Positions 58,831 through 64,000 of a DNA stretch of 64,000 nt are shown piece by piece. The stretch is from Struthio camelus (Eukaryota > Chordata > Aves > Struthioniformes > Struthionidae): assembly GCF_040807025.1 (NCBI RefSeq), contig NC_090952.1, forward strand, positions 2,294,001-2,358,000, written 5' to 3'. Numbering within the stretch: the first letter of the stretch is position 1; each line of letters starts with the position of its first letter. Position numbers and translations under genes: made by a program. Under the pieces are notes generated by a model, which saw only the letters and a program-made list of their open reading frames with translations, searched no databases and was not told the DNA's origin.

Positions 58831-61800
58831 CCTCTCCCATTCCTGAGCCCCAAGAAGGTTGTGCCTGGCTGAGCTTCGCACGCTCTGACGTGCCACAGGG
58901 CCTGGCTGTCTGGCAGAGCTCTGGGGAAGGGGCTTTCAGGGGCTGATGAGGCTCCCTCCGGCACTCAGCATCCCCATCTGACCAGGCGCGAGAACGCAAA
59001 GCCCAAATGTCTTTGAGAGAGCAAGGGGAAGTGTTCAAGGGTCTGCTGGAACACTGGCTAACACGGGCTAGAAGAGCAGCTTTTGGCGTATGGGCACAGG
59101 GTGTCGATGTGCTGCTCTCTCCCAGCTTCCCGGCCTCCTTTCTCTCATTACATAACAAGCTGCTCTCCAATTAGAGGGGCTGGACACTCCCCACACACCA
59201 CAGGGCAGCAGCTGCCAGCATCAAGCGTGTCTCTGCACGGCCCACTCCCTCCTGTGACATGGCCCAGGGGTTTCCTTCTACGGATGCCAGAGGCCCTGCA
59301 TTGGGATTCCTCTCTCCGTGAGCATCCTCCATAGGAAACGCATGGTCTGAGACGTGTTCCTCTGTCCCTTGAGGGCTGAAAGGCTGTTCTGCCTGCCTCC
59401 CCCATCCTGCCCTGTGTTCCCAGGCAGGCTCAGAGCTTGGCTGGCCTGGCTATGAGCAGATCGCAGCACAAGCCGGAGGAGGGGCATAGCCTCGGGCTGT
59501 TGTGTAGCATCCTGGGGGTCCTGCCTTGCAAAGAGGTGCCTGTCCGGCAGGGCATGTACCCACCCTTGTTGCAGAGTCATCCTACGCGGAGGTGCGTGCT
59601 CTGCCTCACAGGTTGGTGATCTCAGGAAAAGCTGGCTCTGTGCCAGCGAGGGAGCTCTAGGAGAGCAGTGCCAGGGCTGGCATCTCCCCTGCCCACAGTG
59701 CGCTCTGGGGCCCAGGGGCACTGCGTGACTCTGGTGTTGTGGATGGTTGCTTTGGCCTCACAGCCACGTCTGCTCTTTCCCTCGTTCCCCAGCTACTATT
59801 CAGTCAATAGTCAGGGTGGTGCCCACTCTCTAGAGCAGGACCAAAATCAGACCATAAGAGGGCTATAAAATAAAGGCTGGCCTGAAGTTCACTATCTCAC
59901 TTGTAACAAGATCTGCAGGGCAGGGGATGGGTAACCAAGGAAGGTGATAACATGTAGTCAAGCTATGGGACCCCTTGATACTCCCTGACTTACTGTCTGG
60001 ACAGATTCGTGGATGAAAACTCAACTAAGGGCTGCTTAGTCAACCTATCCTCCTTGGGGCTGGGCATCCCTGACCTGCTGGAGGCTGGGAGCATGTCCTG
60101 GGGGTGTCTGTGCTCTCCTCCCGTTGCTGGACACAACAATTCTTGTGGGACCCTCTCTGGGCTGATGGCTGGGCTCTGCCTTACCAGCATGTTCCCTCTG
60201 GCTGGCTGCAGTTGTAAGATCCTGGCATGAGTGTGATGTGTAGGCAGAAGAGCTTTGGGGTGACAAGGTTTGCTGCATATCCCCTTGGCATGATGTGTCC
60301 CAGCACACTGGGACAGCACTGGCTGGGCCATTTCTGCCTAAACTGTAGCAGGCATCCATGTGGTGCTGTTGTTGCCCAAAAGCAGGCAAGGCATGAGATT
60401 AGGCTGCGCAGTTCAGGGCCAGTAATAAGCAGATTAGCCTTTTTTTCCTCTTCTCTTCTCACCCCAGCATGCGGTGTACTGAGGAAGCCATGGCTTCGAG
60501 GACTTCCTATTTACAGCACACATGACAGTTAAGCTGGCAGGGTAGTGCCACAGGAAGGGCTCTGCTGGGGCCCCACCAATTCTGACCACCTCTCCCCACA
60601 CTGCCCAGGGCTGGGGTTTGGGTAGCTGCTCCTGGGGTGCTTTAGGGGACAGGGACATGGCAGAAAGAAGGGGACCGGTGACAAAGTTAGAGAGAAAGCA
60701 AAATCGCAGCTCTCAGCAGGCCGGCGCTGGGGTGTGCACTCACACGCCAGAAAACACAGAACTGGGAGTACTGCCAAGTACCTTTATCAGAGGAAGCAGG
60801 CCGCCCAACAGCTGGACATGGGAGTCTGCCAGCTGCCTCCCTCCTCCCACCCCATAGCTTCTCTAGCTCAACAGGTTGGAGGAGTCCCTGTGCCGCAATC
60901 TGTGACAGTGTCTCACAACCCTGCATTGGTTAGGAGGCAGTGGCAGTGGTTAGGAGGTGACAAGTCCTCTGCCCACAGCTCCCAGCACTCCCTATGTCAC
61001 CATGGCCCGCGGGAGCTCTCACTGGCTCAGTTGCTGCATGGCAGTGGTGAAGGGAGTGGGAAGATGACAGGTTCTGCATCTGCCTTCCCCCATTGCAAAC
61101 CCTCCCCAGGCTTCCATGCTGTTGCAAAGGCCGTGACTGCACTATGCCACTCTCCCTATTGCTCTAGGGTCCCCTGACCCTTGCCAGCCTGTGTGACCTG
61201 AAGGACGATGGGCCTGGGGCTAGGTCTGGCAATGCCAGCAGCACCAGGGGCTCGGGTACCTGCCTGAGCACTTAAAGGAGGTGCACCCAGCAGAGATTGC
61301 CTTCTGCTCTGGAGCAGCAGATGCCCTGGGTTGAGAGGTTTATGAGCCTTCCAATGCACAAACCAGGTGGGCACAAACCAGGTCCCCACATCATGGGACT
61401 CCTGGCTGCATAGGGTAGTCACTGGTCACGCACAGCTCCTGGAAAGAGAGAGTGGAGCCACTGGTAGTGCCAAGTCTGCAGTAAACAGCTTGGCCAGGAC
61501 ACACCAGTCCTCAGGACAAGGAAACAAAAGCTGGCCAGCTGGCTCAGCGCTGGTGCTTGGTGTGCTCCAGCATCCGGCAGCTCTGGACCTGCACAGCATT
61601 GGTATCAGCATAGCAGCCCCATGCTAGCACTGCAGAGCAGGCAGGGGGCATGCTGGGGGCTCTGGGTTGGGCCCCTGGCAGCAGGATTACCAAGTGAGAC
61701 AGCAGATGACACGTTCCTGGGAACATGACTGCCCACTTGCCTATGTGCCAACCCCTATTATCACTTTTCCCTCCCAATCACCCCGCAGGATGGGGCTCCA

Positions 61801-63457
61801 TGCCGACTTGCCCTGCCACCAGCCCTTCCCAGATCTGATCTCACAAGCCCCAGCTGTCACCAGTGTCCCTAGCCACCCCCTCCTCAGCTCCTCCATGGTA
61901 CAGCTAGTTCTAGCAATGGCATCCTCAGTCCTCTTGGCCAGCAGGGCCATGGCTGCAGAATTTCACTCTATCAAAGGCAGAGTTTTCTTAGCTGCATGTT
62001 TGCAAGCTGTGGCTTTTGCTCTCCCCCCCTGCTCTGACCCTTTAAGCCAGAGAGCTTGCTTTGCTGAGCAGCCTGGGCAGCTTTGGCTCTGTGCCTTTCC
62101 CGTATTGCTCTTCAGTGTCTTGGAGGCCAGGCAATAAACATTTCCCACGCCTCAGACCCTCTGAAGGGCCTTCCTCCCATTGAACTGAGTCCTTGGAAGA
62201 GAGCAAGCCAGAAATGCTGCCATGGAGCTGCTAAAAGGGCCTTGAGCTGGGGGGGAGAGCACAGGCCGGGGAGAGGTGACTCCTCCTTTCATCACGTGCC
62301 ATTCCTGCAGCTCCATTTCCAGAGCTGCCCACCACAGAGCCAATTGGGCATGGACATCCATCGCAGTACCCAGCATGGGTTCAATGCATGAGGCCCAGTG
62401 CGATGTCACGTCTCATCTCTGCCCCCTCAAACCTTGGCTGTGGATGGCTTGGCCTCTCCTCACCTGCCTAGAGTCCATGGGCACTGGCACATGTGCCGCA
62501 GCCTGCCACCCTTTGGGGCTGAGCACACGCAGTAGGTGTGGGGCTCCAAGAGGAGAGAGGGCTGATCTCAGCCCTGAAGGAGTGTGCAGCAGAGGGCTGT
62601 ATTGTCCCTTGCTCCATCCATGGCATGTGCCCTCATCCTTACCCAACAGGCAGGGTTAACCCTTCGGCAGCTGCAACACAGATGCATTCATGTGTCTGCA
62701 TCTTGTTGGGAATGAGGAAGGAGTTGTCACTAAATATCACCCCCTGGCAATTGAGGCTGGCATCTTTGGGGCTGAGGCACGGCACTGGGTGTGTCTGTTG
62801 AGGGGTTGCTAGTAGCTTTTGGGTTTCCTGCAGACCTGGCTGCTGGCGAAGGAGCAAGCAGCTGGTGTCACCACCTCTCATAGCTGCTTCATTACAACCC
62901 TCTTTCTTTTTTTCCCCCACGGAGAGTGCAACAATGAGTATCACAGTTGCACTGCTGTTATTGTTCCCAAAATAACTCAGGCACGAACTGGGGCCTTGCC
63001 TGACAAACCTCCCTTTGCTGTAAGCGTGAGGCAAGATGCCATGCTGCTGCCTCAGGGATGTGGCTCACACCTCTGGACCCTCTCGCCCAGTCTGCTGTGA
63101 GGTGCCCATCACCATGGCCTCAGGTGTCATTGGGTAGCACCAAGTCCACAGCCCCCTACTCCTTAGGAATTGAAAGGGAGATGTTACCCACCCTGTTCTC
63201 CTGCTGCCTGGCCACAGCAGGCCCCGGAGGTATATGAGGGGGGTGGTGGGAGAGGAAGCTGATCCCAGCAGCCCTGCTGGACTGGGGCCAGCACACTGGG
63301 AAGGCTGTCTGCTGGGGCCACAGGGGGCTGGGAAAGGGCCCTTCACGGCACGGGGCGCAGCTGGAGTCCTGCACAGGACTGCCCCTGCCCCTGATCCATT
63401 CCTTTTCAGCTCATCAGCAGGGTGTTGCTGGTCCTATTCCGGATGTGGAGTGGAATC

Positions 63458-63590
63458 TAGTGGTAAAAGCAGGAGAGCTGGGGGCCAGGATTCTTGGAGT
63501 TTGATCCTAGTTCAGCCACTAACTCTGGGCCCCAGGAGAAGTGGCCTTCCCTCATCTTCCACTCCGTGCTTCAGTGTTCCCCTCTGTAGA
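63458..63590 (+). mobile_element. MIR/CORE-type SINE remnant
   Basis: In plus orientation the order of a MIR-type tRNA-derived SINE is visible. TAGTGGTAAAAGCAGGAG comes first (the tRNA-like A-box region), then GGGGGCCAGGATTCTTGG, then GAGTTTGATCCTAGTTCAGC (B-box region) and CCACTAACTCTGG. The end is CCGTGCTTCAGTGTTCCCC with CTCTGTAGA, corresponding to TGCCTCAGTTTCCCCATCTGTA. It is diverged but collinear over 130 bases. Confidence 0.75.
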
Positions 63591-63775
63591 CTGCCCAGAC
63601 ACATCCCAGTCATGCAGCCTGGGGGCCTGGCAGAGAGCTGAGAGCTGCTGCTCTTGCTGCTGGGTTGTGGTGTGGAACCACAGAGGCAGCTGAGCTGGAC
63701 TGGTAAAACCTCATGGGTTGGGGGTCCCTCCCTCCTGCATGAAGTGATGACTGGCCTGCCCACATCCAGCACTCT

Positions 63776-64000
63776 TGATGCTATGCATGCACATGTGTGT
63801 GTCTGTGATTTGTGAGGCAGGGCAATGTGTGTGTATGTGGGGGGGGGGGGGGGGGCAAAGCATTTGCAATGCATGTGCAGGATGCACCTGCGTGCATGCA
63901 GGAGGTGTGTGCATGTAAGGTGTGTATACATGTGCAGGATGCACCTGTGTGCAGGTGGCGTGTGTATGCATATGCATGCAGAGTGCATGTGTATGAGTGT
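63776..64000. repeat. TG/CA-rich minisatellite-like tract with G17
   Basis: GTGTGTGT and GCATGCACATG words fill the end of the window. A run of 17 G lies at 63839-63855. A longer unit starting CATGTGCAGGATGCACCTG occurs at 63872 and again at 63929, a 57-base period. The array may continue past the window edge. Confidence 0.85.

Larger units (their letters stand above)
50950..64000 (+). other. TSC22D3: TSC22D3 intron 1 (partial)
   Basis: From the donor to the end of the window I see no exon encoding the TSC box (SASGASVVAIDNKIEQ-type start) and no GILZ-type alternative exon, so at least 13 kb is intron of the long isoform. Frames in it, up to about 236 codons, are unsupported. It contains a glucocorticoid-response-like site, a Z-DNA-prone tract, tandem duplications, a MIR remnant and a TG-rich end, each listed separately. 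The short GILZ isoform would be expected to start further downstream. Confidence 0.8.

Overview
This is a stretch of amniote nuclear DNA, most likely from a bird. The interspersed repeats are CR1 LINEs ending in ATTCTGTG units, degraded relatives of CR1, and two old MIR/CORE-type SINE remnants. That mix is sauropsid, and the low repeat load fits a bird better than a turtle or crocodilian, though neither is excluded. There are no bacterial-type operons, tRNA genes, rRNA genes or CRISPR arrays. Nearly all long open frames are chance frames in GC-rich non-coding DNA.

One gene is clearly supported. A CpG island at about 50.04-50.76 kb holds the first coding exon (50627-50949, + strand) of TSC22D3, also called GILZ or DSIPI, in its long 'DIP-type' isoform. 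The exon gives 107 codons plus two bases, ends at a GT donor, and contains the Cys-cluster N-terminus, the MRQDSLEPV block and the CNRNIDQT block. The exon encoding the TSC box and leucine zipper is not in the window, so 50950-64000 is read as the first intron. The promoter has a CCAAT box, GC boxes and a strong CTCF-like motif 0.8 kb upstream of the start codon. The intron contains a sequence that fully matches the glucocorticoid-receptor consensus, with extra half-sites nearby. That is notable because TSC22D3 is a classical glucocorticoid-induced gene.

Layout: 1-12.7 kb is gene-free, with a CR1 3' end (minus) at 1.7-2.1 kb and a 28-bp near-perfect palindrome at 9.57 kb. At 12.7-13.7 kb lies an ancient CR1-like LINE with an internal deletion. 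13.7-22.4 kb is gene-free. At 22.4-24.25 kb lies a long but frameshifted CR1 (plus), followed by an unclassified, LTR-like, internally repetitive block to about 25.4 kb. 25.4-48.4 kb is gene-free and contains several AT-rich, homeodomain- or SOX-site-bearing blocks that look like conserved non-coding elements. It also has a MIR remnant, TG-rich tracts and one weak candidate signal-peptide exon at 39.77 kb. At 48.4-48.75 kb there is an antisense CR1-lineage reverse-transcriptase fragment, then the TSC22D3 promoter, exon and intron. The window ends in a MIR remnant and a TG/G-rich minisatellite-like tract.

I found no undescribed multi-gene system. The most useful leads are the intronic glucocorticoid-response cluster, the open frame upstream of the TSC22D3 start, the 39.77 kb candidate exon, the palindrome at 9.57 kb and the unclassified repeat at 24.4-25.4 kb. 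Family assignments come from recognition by eye; no database search was run.
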